A DNA stretch of 64,000 bases from Candidatus Gastranaerophilales bacterium (GTDB lineage Bacteria; Cyanobacteriota; Vampirovibrionia; Gastranaerophilales; Gastranaerophilaceae): assembly GCA_944323945.1 (NCBI GenBank), contig CALUUL010000002.1:17313-81312 (forward strand). Reading direction: 5' to 3'. The position numbers were made by a program, and so were the translations under genes. A model generated the notes under the pieces. That model was not told the origin of the DNA, did not search any database, and was given only the letters and a program-made list of their open reading frames with translations. Positions 45,089 to 54,332 of this stretch are shown here, piece by piece. Within the stretch, counting starts at the first letter, position 1. The number at the start of each line of letters is the position of its first letter.

Positions 45089-45679
45089 ATGAAAAAAGCA
45101 TTTACTCTTTCAGAAGCACTAATTACACTGGCAATTATAGGTGTTTTAGCTGCAATATTAATCCCGGTAATTGACAATGTAAGACCGGATAAAGATAAGA
45201 TTACATACAAGAAAGCACTATATAGTATGCAAAGTGCTATTTCTAATGCTATGGATTCAACATTATATTCAATGGCTGCAAATTCTTCAGCATATTGGAA
45301 AGATGAAAATGTTGGAGATTCTGATTTCTGTATGGCAGTAGCTGATGCATTAAATACATCAGGAAGGGTTGATTGTAATGGTCCTTCATCATATGTAAAC
45401 CCTAATTTTATTACTACTGATGGTATCAGATATTGGGGCTTAGAAGGTAAATTTGCAGGTGATACCCGTACAATTTTCGTAGACCGTGCTCTTGGAACAA
45501 AAGAATTACAGACTCTTGCTTCAAAAAGAGGTAAAGACGGTGATGGTACTGGTCTTCAAATAAGAGTCAGATACGATGGTAAAATTGATACTCCGGAAAG
45601 CACAGATACTGAAAACTATGATTTTGAAAATGAGTTAATTGAAAATTCTTTGCAAGTCACAGCTGGTAAAATGCAATAG
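45089..45679 (+). CDS. type IV pilin-like prepilin protein
   Basis: A 196-residue paralogue of the preceding gene. The leader is MKKAF then TLSEALITLAIIGVLAA (Glu at the usual position). The globular part carries DGIRYWGLEGK and a conserved Cys pair (CMAVADALNTSGRVDC). It ends in a terminator. The two probably belong to one surface fibre system encoded elsewhere. Confidence 0.85.
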   Translation: MKKAFTLSEALITLAIIGVLAAILIPVIDNVRPDKDKITYKKALYSMQSAISNAMDSTLYSMAANSSAYWKDENVGDSDFCMAVADALNTSGRVDCNGPSSYVNPNFITTDGIRYWGLEGKFAGDTRTIFVDRALGTKELQTLASKRGKDGDGTGLQIRVRYDGKIDTPESTDTENYDFENELIENSLQVTAGKMQ

Positions 45680-45700
45680 TTTTTTTAAAATAAAAAATAG

Positions 45701-45735
45701 AAAGAACTGATTATTATTAATAGTCAGTTCTTTTT
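45701..45735 (+). terminator. rho-independent terminator
   Basis: AAAGAACTGA pairs with TCAGTTCTTT across a 13-nt AT-rich loop, followed by a T run, after the second prepilin gene. Confidence 0.8.
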
Positions 45736-45805
45736 GTTTACTTGTATAATCAAATTTTCTATGTTAAAAAATATATATGATTGACTTTATATTAAGGAGA
45801 ATAGT

Positions 45806-46615
45806 ATGAGTGAAAAAATAACAGCTCAAATAGGTATTATAGGTGGAAGTGGATTCTATAGTTTCTTCGAAGAAACAGGATCAAATTTTCAAGAAGTTAC
45901 AATAGATACTCCTTATGGTAAACCATCAGATCCAATTACAATCGGAGAAATATTCGGGAAAAAAGTTGCCTTTATACCAAGACATGGAAGAGATCATAGA
46001 TTTTTACCTCATACAGTTAACTATAGAGCTAATGTATGGGCACTAAAATCATTGGGTTGCACAAGAGTAATTTCTCCTTGTGCCGCAGGAAGTTTACAAA
46101 AGCACGTAAAGCCTGGTGACTTTGTAATATGTGATCAATATATAGATTGGACTGATGGACGAAAGAACACCTTTTTTGAAGGTCCTAAATGTGTTCATCC
46201 AAGTGCTGCTGATCCTTATTGTCCTGAGTTAAGACAAATTGCAATAGAACAAGCAAAAAAATTAGGTATAACAGTACATGAGACTGGCACTGTTGTTATA
46301 ATTAACGGTCCAAGATTTTCAACCAAAGCAGAGTCAAAATTTTTCACTAACCAAGGATGGGAAGTTATCAATATGAGTCAATATCCTGAAGTACACCTAG
46401 TACATGAACTTGATATGTGCCCAATAACAATCGCTCTAATTACAGATTATGATGCAGGACTTGTTGGAGATGTACCACCTGTAACACACAAAGAAGTTAT
46501 GCAAGTATTCAAATCGAACATTGCAAACTTAAAAAAATTATTAGTCGCAATTATAGAAAATATTCCTGTTGAAAGAGATCATTGTGAATGTTATAACATA
46601 TCTCATACTTCATAA
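45806..46615 (+). CDS. mtnP: S-methyl-5'-thioadenosine phosphorylase
   Basis: Cleaves methylthioadenosine in methionine salvage. A 269-residue PNP-family enzyme: IGIIGGSGFYS phosphate loop, PRHGRDHRFLPHTVNYRAN, and NMSQYPEVHLVHEL substrate segment. AAGGAG precedes the ATG. Followed by yggT at 11 nt. Confidence 0.93.
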   Translation: MSEKITAQIGIIGGSGFYSFFEETGSNFQEVTIDTPYGKPSDPITIGEIFGKKVAFIPRHGRDHRFLPHTVNYRANVWALKSLGCTRVISPCAAGSLQKHVKPGDFVICDQYIDWTDGRKNTFFEGPKCVHPSAADPYCPELRQIAIEQAKKLGITVHETGTVVIINGPRFSTKAESKFFTNQGWEVINMSQYPEVHLVHELDMCPITIALITDYDAGLVGDVPPVTHKEVMQVFKSNIANLKKLLVAIIENIPVERDHCECYNISHTS

Positions 46616-46626
46616 AGGGGAAAAAT

Positions 46627-46893
46627 ATGATCTCTTACATCGTTTCAATATTATTCAAAATAATTTATCTTATTATTCTTGTTGTAGTTTTATTAAGTTG
46701 GCTACCACCAATTTTTGATTCAAGAAAAGAGCCATTAAAATCTTTTTTAAAGATTTATAATGCGATTATGTCTCCATTTAAAGCAATTATTCCCCCAATC
46801 GGAATGATAGATATATCACCCTTGATTGCATTTATTGCTTTACAAATTGCAGAACAAATAATTGTTAGAGCATTAATGAATTTTGGACTTTAA
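46627..46893 (+). CDS. YggT-family membrane protein
   Basis: An 88-residue protein with two hydrophobic helices and the YggT motif VVVLLSWLPP followed by AIMSPFKAIIPPIG. The family is linked to osmotic or division roles in some bacteria, but its role here is unproven. Probably cotranscribed with mtnP. Confidence 0.85.
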   Translation: MISYIVSILFKIIYLIILVVVLLSWLPPIFDSRKEPLKSFLKIYNAIMSPFKAIIPPIGMIDISPLIAFIALQIAEQIIVRALMNFGL

Positions 46894-47532
46894 TCATCCC
46901 ATTATTATCCATAATAACTTTCTACAACATTTTGCAACTAATATAGCGATGAAACCAAAAACAATATCATATAAAATTTTGGAAAAAGACTGAAAATAAA
47001 TCATATTACGTATAAAATCAAAACCATCATGTCTTAATAAGGCTATTATTGACATATACAAAATACCAAGTATATGAATTATGGATACACCATAAAAAAC
47101 CGCAAGTAATATATTTAATATAGAGTTTCCATTTTTTAATTCTTTGGATGTAAATAAAACTGCAAAAATATATCCAAAAATATAACCAAAATTATATTGA
47201 AAAATATAAGATAAACCTCCGCCAAGAGCAAAAATAGGAAATACAAAAAAACCCAATAATATATATAAAAGAATAGTCAATAAACCCCAACATTCACCAA
47301 GAATAACCGATATAAAAAGCACAACCGGAATTTGAGGAATATATTCAAATTTTAAATAAGAAACAATACCTGTTTCCGGAATATTAAAATTAATTTTTAT
47401 CTGAGTAAACGTTGCAATAATTAAAAATAGAATACAAGATGAAACAAGAGCCAACGTCCCCAAACAAAATCTTATTCTGGGGTTAGATTTATGAAATTTT
47501 TCAATTCCTGCCTTTAATCTTTTATTCACCAT
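46894..47532 (-). CDS. bioY: BioY-type biotin transporter
   Basis: A 212-residue membrane protein with about six helices. QIPVVLFISVILGECWGLL, then YILLGFFVFPIFALGGG and FGYIFGYIFAVL correspond to BioY S-component blocks (QTxxVLL, GLPxFAxGxGG, GY-GF). In the operon with rimI it overlaps that gene by 11 nt. Supports biotin uptake alongside bioD. The N-terminal 25 residues are a charged extension. Confidence 0.72.
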   Translation of the reverse strand: MVNKRLKAGIEKFHKSNPRIRFCLGTLALVSSCILFLIIATFTQIKINFNIPETGIVSYLKFEYIPQIPVVLFISVILGECWGLLTILLYILLGFFVFPIFALGGGLSYIFQYNFGYIFGYIFAVLFTSKELKNGNSILNILLAVFYGVSIIHILGILYMSIIALLRHDGFDFIRNMIYFQSFSKILYDIVFGFIAILVAKCCRKLLWIIMG

Positions 47533-48061
47533 ATAAAAATAATTCTTTATTAATCCCTTCTTTTATTAATTTAAAATTATTCTTGAATTTATCATACCAA
47601 ATATTCTGTGTAAACATAATGATAGCATTCTCTCCATTATCTTGGTAATAATTTTTTCTCATTCCTATCGACTCGAACAAAAACTTTTCATATAACGAGA
47701 TAGCAGGAAGATTACTTTCCCTAACTTCAAGCGTAATATACTTTACCATATTTTTATAACAATCATCTATAGTTTTAATAAGAAGAATCTTTGCGAGTTG
47801 ATTTCTTCTATAATCAGGATGAACAGCCAAAGTCGTTATATGTGCTTCATCGATAATTCGCCAAAATCCAATATAAGAAAGAATATTAGATTCTTCATCT
47901 TTTACACAATAATAACATGCTAAATTATTATTAAGTTCATTATAAAATGATTCTTTTGACCAATGATGACCAGGATGAACAAGTTCTTCAATATGAAAAA
48001 CTTTATCAACATCAGATTTTGTCATTTTAACAACTTTATATTTATTCATATAAGAAAACAT
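47522..48061 (-). CDS. rimI: GNAT acetyltransferase, RimI-like
   Basis: A 179-residue N-acetyltransferase of the RimI type. ITTLAVHPDYRRNQLAKILL is the acetyl-CoA (Q/RxxGxG/A) region, LEVRESNLPAISLYEKFLF is the RimI substrate motif. RimI acetylates the N-terminus of ribosomal protein S18. Two starts are possible (48061 and 48049); the second has the better GGGAT spacing. Confidence 0.82.
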   Translation of the reverse strand: MFSYMNKYKVVKMTKSDVDKVFHIEELVHPGHHWSKESFYNELNNNLACYYCVKDEESNILSYIGFWRIIDEAHITTLAVHPDYRRNQLAKILLIKTIDDCYKNMVKYITLEVRESNLPAISLYEKFLFESIGMRKNYYQDNGENAIIMFTQNIWYDKFKNNFKLIKEGINKELFLYGE

Positions 48062-48170
48062 CCCTTTGTGAATTGTAACAAATAGTTATAAAAGTTTCAA
48101 TTTTATATAGCAAAAATTATTTTGTTGAAAACTTATACGATAGGTAAGTGTTCAAAATATTGGAGAAAAA

Positions 48171-48707
48171 ATGAAAATACCAAAGATAATCCCCGTAAAT
48201 ATACAAAATACAAGAAAAACAGATACTATAACACATTCAAATTCAAAAACAGATAATGGTTATTATCCGACAAGAGAAATGCTTAATATACCCCAAGGAT
48301 ACACTTTAACAACATCTCGAGACTGTTTTCCAAATATAATCCGGTTAACTTCAGACGAATTATTCGATATTCAATTTAATTCTGGAACAAGATTATCTAA
48401 CAATGCAGTACTAATCAGACCTGTAATATTAAGCCTAGGAGAAATAGATATCAAACCAACGAAAGATAATAATAAGCTATATAGCATTGTTAGAAAGCCA
48501 CTTGAAGGTAATTTAAAAAAACAAACCAGACTAATAAGTGAAGAAGAACTTCTACAAAATAGAAGTTTAACACGTGGCGCAATAAAAAAAGTAGATGATG
48601 GATTATATGAAATGGTATTTTTAGATAAGAATGGTGAAAAACAAAATATAGTAGCAGGAAAAGAAGACTGCCTAAATATATTAAGGGATAATTTATTATA
48701 TATGTAA
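48171..48707 (+). CDS. protein of unknown function
   Basis: A 178-residue soluble protein with a 35-residue polar N-terminal arm (Lys, Asn, Thr-rich) and a folded, beta-rich part beginning near TREMLNIPQGYTL. No membrane segment or signal peptide. GGAG precedes the ATG. No family is recognised; the style (short IPKIIPVNI start) matches other lineage-specific proteins in the window. Confidence 0.55.
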   Translation: MKIPKIIPVNIQNTRKTDTITHSNSKTDNGYYPTREMLNIPQGYTLTTSRDCFPNIIRLTSDELFDIQFNSGTRLSNNAVLIRPVILSLGEIDIKPTKDNNKLYSIVRKPLEGNLKKQTRLISEEELLQNRSLTRGAIKKVDDGLYEMVFLDKNGEKQNIVAGKEDCLNILRDNLLYM

Positions 48708-48754
48708 TAAAACAATATTAAAAATAAAATTATATCATCTTACAAAACAGATGA

Positions 48755-48760
48755 TATAAT
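48755..48760 (+). promoter_or_regulatory. -10 box, leaderless promoter candidate
   Basis: TATAAT ends 6 nt before the hemW ATG at 48767 with only a T run between. No -35 match is convincing. Confidence 0.55.
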
Positions 48761-48766
48761 TTTTTT

Positions 48767-49855
48767 ATGGCAAACCATGTATACATACATATTCCGTTTT
48801 GTTTACGTAAATGTTACTACTGCTCTTTTATATCAGGCATAGATATAAAATATAGAAATATATACATAGAAGCATTAATAAAACAGATAAACAATTCATA
48901 CAAAAATGAATTTATTGATACTTTATACATAGGCGGTGGAACTCCTTCTTTACTTAGATATGAAGATATTAAAAGTATAATAAATTGTTTCAATATAAAA
49001 CAAAATGCAGAAATAACACTCGAAGCAAATCCTGAAACAGTAGAAACAAAGAAATTTCAAAAATTAAAGGAATTGGGAATAAACAGAATTTCCCTCGGAG
49101 TACAAAGTTTTGATGATAACATTTTAAAAAATATTGGAAGAAATCATACAAAGAAAGATATATTAAATGCAATTAATATTATCAAACAATGTGGTTTCAA
49201 TAATATCAGTGTCGATTTAATTTACGGATTACCAGATCAAAATTTAGAAATATTAAAAAAAGATATTGAACAATTTTTAGAATTAGAAATTCAACATATT
49301 TCAACATATGGTTTAAAAATAGAAGAAAAATCCTTCTGGTGGAAAAACAGACCTAAACATTTACCAAACGAAGAACAACAAGCCGATATGTATATAAAAA
49401 TATGTTCAGAATTAACAAAAAATGGGTTTGAGCATTATGAAATAAGTAACTTTGCAAAACCAAATTATAAATCAAATCATAACTGTGTATATTGGAAAAA
49501 TAAAAACTACTATGGATTTGGGCTAAATGCAAGCGGATATGAAGGGAAAAAAAGATACAGAAATACTGATATATTACAAGATTATATAAAAAACCCGAAT
49601 ATAAAAATAGAAGAAACTGAGCTATCAGATCAAGAAATATTAGAAGAAGAAATTTTCCTTGGACTAAGATTACAAGAAGGAATAAACATTGATAAAATAA
49701 ATAAAAAGTTCAATATCAATTTTAATGAAAAATATAGAAAAATAATGGAAAAATATAATAGAACAAGGCTAATAGAATATAAAAATAATCATATAAACTT
49801 GACAGAAAAAGGCTTTCTGCTCAGCAATGAAATCTTGTCTGAATTTATTGATTAA
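48767..49855 (+). CDS. hemW: HemW haem chaperone, radical SAM
   Basis: A 362-residue radical-SAM protein: HIPFCLRKCYYCSF (C12, C16, C19), GGGTPSLL, GVQSFDD, and GLPDQ. HemW is a haem chaperone rather than a true oxidase in characterised cases. Size and the missing N-terminal extension distinguish it from the HemN-like protein at 5784. The only feature before the ATG is a TATAAT box, so translation may be leaderless. It overlaps the next gene's stop region tail to tail by 4 nt. Confidence 0.88.
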   Translation: MANHVYIHIPFCLRKCYYCSFISGIDIKYRNIYIEALIKQINNSYKNEFIDTLYIGGGTPSLLRYEDIKSIINCFNIKQNAEITLEANPETVETKKFQKLKELGINRISLGVQSFDDNILKNIGRNHTKKDILNAINIIKQCGFNNISVDLIYGLPDQNLEILKKDIEQFLELEIQHISTYGLKIEEKSFWWKNRPKHLPNEEQQADMYIKICSELTKNGFEHYEISNFAKPNYKSNHNCVYWKNKNYYGFGLNASGYEGKKRYRNTDILQDYIKNPNIKIEETELSDQEILEEEIFLGLRLQEGINIDKINKKFNINFNEKYRKIMEKYNRTRLIEYKNNHINLTEKGFLLSNEILSEFID

Positions 49856-50562
49856 ACCTCATCAACACCTTGCATACCAGTTTTCGAGCCGGCAACTATG
49901 AAAGTTGCAGGTAAAACCTTAGAAGTTAATCTTGATATTAATTTAGCATCTTTTAACAACATATTTGCAGTAAGACATAGATCGTCTGCGTGAACAAAAT
50001 AATCTTCTACATTTACATCATGTTTAACTTCTTCTTTAAAAATTTTGTTATTTACCTTGTTCATAACTTTATTACCAATTTCCATTCCTCCCACTAAGGA
50101 AGCAACAGTAACAAAAACTTTAGGAAGTACAGATAAAACACCATTTACCATTTTAGCCGGTTTTGAATCCGAATTTATTTTAGGCAATTTAAAGTTTGTT
50201 TTTTCAAGAACTTTATTACCTGCAGCCATGATACCTATAGGGAAAAGTATATTACCAAAAAATTGCTGAGAAGCTTCTCTCAATTTAGGTTTAACATTAT
50301 CCTTATTATTATCAGCCAAAAGACCACCAGCTAATCCGCCAAGAACAGAACCAGCGCCAATTAAAAGTATATCTTTTTCGTCATATGCAAGTTTTTTCAA
50401 TGTCAAAGCAGGATTTCCTTTTTTTGCCATTGCATATATGCCAGTAACAGCACCGGCAATTCCAACTGCACTCCCAGCAAAAGATGCTGCTACAATTTTT
50501 CGTTTATTATTTTTTTTACTCGCATTATATTTAGATTGAGATATTGTATCGACTACGTTCAC
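49852..50562 (-). CDS. glycine-rich membrane protein of unknown function
   Basis: A 236-residue protein with a polar Lys/Ser start, hydrophobic glycine-rich helices (SFAGSAVGIAGAVTGIYAM, LLIGAGSVLGGLAGGLL) and two further apolar segments (ILFPIGIMAAG, VFVTVASLVGG). A GTG at 50562, with AGGGG ahead, is the probable start. No family is recognised; the N-terminal polar arm followed by glycine-zipper helices resembles the 56888 product. Confidence 0.55.
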   Translation of the reverse strand: MNVVDTISQSKYNASKKNNKRKIVAASFAGSAVGIAGAVTGIYAMAKKGNPALTLKKLAYDEKDILLIGAGSVLGGLAGGLLADNNKDNVKPKLREASQQFFGNILFPIGIMAAGNKVLEKTNFKLPKINSDSKPAKMVNGVLSVLPKVFVTVASLVGGMEIGNKVMNKVNNKIFKEEVKHDVNVEDYFVHADDLCLTANMLLKDAKLISRLTSKVLPATFIVAGSKTGMQGVDEV

Positions 50563-50699
50563 TATATTTACCCCTAGTTTTCCATTTATTTGAAAACACT
50601 AAAAAAAATTTTTTGTCATTTTGTTAATTCTTATTTACATACATTAATTATTTGCAACTGTTATATTAAAATAAAAAAAGTTAAGAGGCAATAGCTAAA

Positions 50700-51455
50700 A
50701 TGATTGATACACATTCACATATAGATTTTGATGATTATCAAGAAAATTTTGAAGATTTTTTATCAGATATACAAAACAATGGCATAGAAAAAGTAATAAT
50801 TCCGGGGGTAGAACCTTCAAGTTTTAATAAAATTATTTCTTTGTGCAATAAATACGATATGATATATGCTGCACTAGGAGTACACCCTTCAGAATTTGAA
50901 ACATACAACAATCAAACAGAAGAAATAATATATAAACTTTCAAAGCAACAAAAAATAATCGCTATAGGGGAAATAGGTCTTGATTATCATTATGGTTTTG
51001 AAACAAAAGAAGAACAAAAAAATATATTTAGAAGACAACTTAAAATAGCTGAGAAAATAGAACTACCTGTAATAATTCATGATAGAGAAGCTCACGAAGA
51101 CACACTTAATATTTTAGAGGACTACAAACTAAAAGATATAATATTTCACTGTTTTTCAGGAGATGTAAATTTTGCAGAAAAATGTATAAGTAAAGGTTAT
51201 TACATAGGAATCGGAGGAGTTGTAACCTTTAAAAATGCAAAAGATTTAAAAGAAAGTACAAAGATCATTCCTTTAAATAAAATATTGTTGGAAACAGATG
51301 CACCATACTTAGCACCAGTTCCATACAGGGGCAAGATTAATACACCATCATATTTAAAATATATTGCACAAGAAATAGCAACAATAAAAAATATTGATAT
51401 AGAAAAAGTAAAACAACAAACAACAGTAAATGCAAAAAGGATATTTAACTTTTAA
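50700..51455 (+). CDS. tatD: TatD-family hydrolase
   Basis: A 251-residue TIM-barrel metal-dependent DNase. Metal motifs: IDTHSHIDFDDY, IGEIGLDYHY, IIHDREAHED, FHCFSG and LETDAPYLAP. AAGAGG precedes the ATG. tlyA follows after a 1-nt gap. Confidence 0.95.
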   Translation: MIDTHSHIDFDDYQENFEDFLSDIQNNGIEKVIIPGVEPSSFNKIISLCNKYDMIYAALGVHPSEFETYNNQTEEIIYKLSKQQKIIAIGEIGLDYHYGFETKEEQKNIFRRQLKIAEKIELPVIIHDREAHEDTLNILEDYKLKDIIFHCFSGDVNFAEKCISKGYYIGIGGVVTFKNAKDLKESTKIIPLNKILLETDAPYLAPVPYRGKINTPSYLKYIAQEIATIKNIDIEKVKQQTTVNAKRIFNF

Positions 51456-51456
51456 T

Positions 51457-52263
51457 ATGCCCAAAGAAAGACTAGATAAAATACTAACAGATAAAGGTTT
51501 TTTTGAAACCAAAAGCAAAGCTCAAGCCGCGATAATGGCAGGAGATGTAAAAGTTAATGGAATTACAATAACAAAAGCCGGATTCCAGTTTGAACCAAAA
51601 CAAAATACAACTTTTGAAATAAAATCGATGCCATTTGTATCAAGAGGTGGTTTTAAACTTGATAAAGCAATCAAAACATTTAATATAGACCTAAGAGATA
51701 AAATTTGTTTAGATGCAGGGGCATCAACTGGCGGATTCACAGATTGCATGCTTCAAAACGGAGCAAAGGCAGTATACAGCGTAGATGTTGGCTATGGGCA
51801 AATTGCTTGGAAGTTAAGAACAGATGAACGGGTAAAAGTAATAGAGAAAACAAATATTAAAAGTTGCAAGCTTACGGATATATATTCTGATGGAGAAGAG
51901 AAAGCAAATTTCCTAACAATGGATTTATCTTTTATCTCAATAAAAAAAGTCCTCAAAAACATAATTGAATTGGCAGACAATGAAAATTTTGAAATAGTAT
52001 CACTTATAAAACCACAATTTGAAGCAGGTAAAGAACAAGTAGGTAAAAATGGTGTAGTTCGGGAGAAACAAATACATATTGAAGTAATAAAAAATATAAT
52101 CGAATATTGTGAATCAATTAATTTATTTGTAAAAGGACTAACATTTTCCCCAATAAAAGGTCCGGCAGGCAATATCGAATATTTAATATATTTAACCAAT
52201 CAACAAACAGAAAACAATATCTCAATTGAAGATGTTGTCACAATAGCCCATAATAAAACATAA
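51457..52263 (+). CDS. tlyA: TlyA-type rRNA methyltransferase/haemolysin-like
   Basis: A 268-residue protein: N-terminal S4 RNA-binding domain (RLDKILTDKGFFETKSKAQA, near 3-62) and an FtsJ-type SAM domain with LDAGASTGGFTDCML (about 83-97), then PQFEAGKEQVGK. Related enzymes 2'-O-methylate rRNA in known cases. ATG 51457 lies 1 nt after the tatD stop; the track's longer start would overlap tatD. Confidence 0.9.
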   Translation: MPKERLDKILTDKGFFETKSKAQAAIMAGDVKVNGITITKAGFQFEPKQNTTFEIKSMPFVSRGGFKLDKAIKTFNIDLRDKICLDAGASTGGFTDCMLQNGAKAVYSVDVGYGQIAWKLRTDERVKVIEKTNIKSCKLTDIYSDGEEKANFLTMDLSFISIKKVLKNIIELADNENFEIVSLIKPQFEAGKEQVGKNGVVREKQIHIEVIKNIIEYCESINLFVKGLTFSPIKGPAGNIEYLIYLTNQQTENNISIEDVVTIAHNKT

Positions 52264-52264
52264 T

Positions 52265-52495
52265 TTACTGATTTACAGCTAAATTTAATTTTTGTTGGAC
52301 AGGTTCCGCTTCAAATAAATCACCTACACTACAACCAATTGTTTCACACAATTTATCCATGTTTTCATATGAAGGCTGAGTACGACCGCTTGCCCAAGAA
52401 TATACAGTTTGTTGAGGCAAATTAAGTACCTGAGCAAGTTTATATAAACTCCACCCTTTTTTTATTTTGATTGTTTCTTTTATTTTAATTTTCAT
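52265..52495 (-). CDS. XRE-family small regulator
   Basis: A 76-residue helix-turn-helix protein: SLYKLAQVLNLPQQTVYSW and recognition helix, then GRTQPSYENMDKLCETIGC. The short acidic C-terminus ends at NQ. A GAGG site precedes ATG. It lies 1 nt from the tlyA stop, tail to tail. A 17-bp palindrome 50 nt upstream may be its operator. Confidence 0.85.
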   Translation of the reverse strand: MKIKIKETIKIKKGWSLYKLAQVLNLPQQTVYSWASGRTQPSYENMDKLCETIGCSVGDLFEAEPVQQKLNLAVNQ

Positions 52496-52545
52496 TCTTC
52501 CTCCACAAGCTGTTTATTAAACAAATATATATAATATTATACATG

Positions 52546-52562
52546 TGTTACAATTAGTAACA
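52546..52562. promoter_or_regulatory. palindrome, candidate operator
   Basis: TGTTAC-AATTA-GTAACA at 52546-52562 is a perfect 6-bp inverted repeat with 5-nt spacer, 50 nt upstream of the XRE start. GTTGTAACA at 52674-52682 repeats one half in the 300-nt gap before the TPR gene at 52796, which otherwise holds only AT-rich promoter-like DNA. Confidence 0.45.
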
Positions 52563-52795
52563 TACTATTTTAAGAATAATTCATTCTTTTGTATGAAAAA
52601 AAAATATATAATTCATATAATATAAGTAAAGTACAAGAACTAACTTAATATAATACCTTAATTTGTACAAAGAGTTGTAACATATATAATATAAACGAAC
52701 TAGGATTTTTTACTAATTTGGGTATATAATTTATAGTAGGTTTAGTTGTTTTTCGAAACAAATAAAAAATTAAAACAACATTAAGAGGATAATAT

Positions 52796-53587
52796 ATGAA
52801 AAAAATATTTATGCTGGGTTTAGTATTTGCTTTACTGCTAGGATTGGGAAATATCCATAAAGTATTTGCACAGGACACAGATATAAACATGATAAAAGAA
52901 GCCATTTTGAAATATAAAAATAAGAATTATGTTGGTTGCATTTCAGATTTAAGAATGTATACAAAGAAAGAGCCATCAAGTGCGATAGCTTGGTATTATC
53001 TTGGTAATGCATATATGAATATAGCAATGAAACAAGAAGCACACGAAGCTTTTGAAAAAGTTATTGCACTAAATACAGTTCCTAAATTAACTTCATATTC
53101 AATACAAGCACAGATATGTATGGAAAATCCGAAAAAATGTGAATATCAAAATTTTACATATGATGAAATAAAAAAATTAAAAGCAGATCCAACAACATTT
53201 TTAGAACAATATTTCGCAAATTTAAATAACACAGAAAAAGATGCTGATATAGTTGAAATAGAACATCTTATAAATGGATCATATACACAAAATATACACC
53301 CACAAGCACAAGAATTTATAAGACAAGAAAAAACAAAAATGAAACAAAATGAAATTAATACAGATAAAGCATATATTCAACAAAACGAGAAATTAGCACA
53401 GGCAATCAAACTATTAAAAGAACAAAATAATGAAATAAATGGTTTTGCAATGATGATGAATACAGAATCAAAACAAAATCAAAATAATTATACCGAAATT
53501 ATTAAACAATATCAGAATGATAATAAAAAGATGACACCTGAAATGTTACAAATAATGATGATGTCAAATATGATGCCAAACTTCTAG
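52796..53587 (+). CDS. exported TPR-like protein
   Basis: A 263-residue protein with a signal peptide (cleavage after VFA near residue 25). One or two TPR-like helical hairpins follow (SAIAWYYLGNAYMNIAMKQEAHEAFEK near residues 60-90). The C-terminal half is polar, Gln/Asn/Lys-rich and coiled-coil-like, ending Met-rich. AAGAGGA precedes ATG. The next gene follows after 1 nt and is also TPR-like, so the two may form a complex or belong to secretion or envelope biogenesis. Confidence 0.7.
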   Translation: MKKIFMLGLVFALLLGLGNIHKVFAQDTDINMIKEAILKYKNKNYVGCISDLRMYTKKEPSSAIAWYYLGNAYMNIAMKQEAHEAFEKVIALNTVPKLTSYSIQAQICMENPKKCEYQNFTYDEIKKLKADPTTFLEQYFANLNNTEKDADIVEIEHLINGSYTQNIHPQAQEFIRQEKTKMKQNEINTDKAYIQQNEKLAQAIKLLKEQNNEINGFAMMMNTESKQNQNNYTEIIKQYQNDNKKMTPEMLQIMMMSNMMPNF

Positions 53588-53588
53588 T

Positions 53589-54269
53589 ATGAAAAAAGAA
53601 GAAATAGAAAAGCTTTTTTACATAGAAAAAGATTACTCCAGAATAAAAGAATTACAGAAAGATTCTTGTGAAATCTGGAGTTTTAATATTCTGGGGAAAA
53701 TAGAATTATATAGTGGGAATATAATAAAAGCATATGATTATTTTAATAAAGCGAAATCAATATTCGGATGTTGCTATTGTAACTTTTTAATAGGCAATAT
53801 AGCTGACACAAAAAAGATTCTAAGCATAATAAAAGAGTCATCTCCAATAGTCAATTGGCTACTATGTGTAATTTATATAATAGAAAATAGTTACAAAGAA
53901 CCACCCACATATTTCCAAATAAGAAATTTTTATGAACAAGACTTAAATATGTTACTCTTATACAATAAAAAAGAATATTTTAATAAACTAATCGAAGGAA
54001 ATAAATACTTAGAATATTTTAATAAAGAAATATATAAATATACAGGAAGGGTTCTACTGTATAATGATGACAATCAAAAAGCTAAACACTTTCTAACAAA
54101 GAGTCTGGATATTTTTTTCAGAGATTCAGAAACACACTATTTACTTGGAGAACTTTATGAAAAAGAAGGAAAAATAAAACAAGCAGAAATAGAATACGAA
54201 CTTGCGAATGAAATTAATAATGGTTATTTTCCTGCAATAAAAAAGCTAAAAGTTTTAAAAAGTAACTAA
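53589..54269 (+). CDS. TPR-like protein
   Basis: A 226-residue cytosolic protein with helical repeats: GKIELYSGNIIKAYDYFNKA near residues 35-54 and ETHYLLGELYEKEGKIKQAEIEYELANEI near the C-terminus. Two cysteine pairs (CCYC) are at about 60-65. No signal peptide, unlike its neighbour. Probably cotranscribed with it; a gap of 63 nt separates it from clpC. Confidence 0.65.
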   Translation: MKKEEIEKLFYIEKDYSRIKELQKDSCEIWSFNILGKIELYSGNIIKAYDYFNKAKSIFGCCYCNFLIGNIADTKKILSIIKESSPIVNWLLCVIYIIENSYKEPPTYFQIRNFYEQDLNMLLLYNKKEYFNKLIEGNKYLEYFNKEIYKYTGRVLLYNDDNQKAKHFLTKSLDIFFRDSETHYLLGELYEKEGKIKQAEIEYELANEINNGYFPAIKKLKVLKSN

Positions 54270-54332
54270 TTGTATAATTTGAATTATGGTGTAAAATAGA
54301 TAATATAGAGTCTTATTAGGAGAAGTAAAGCA

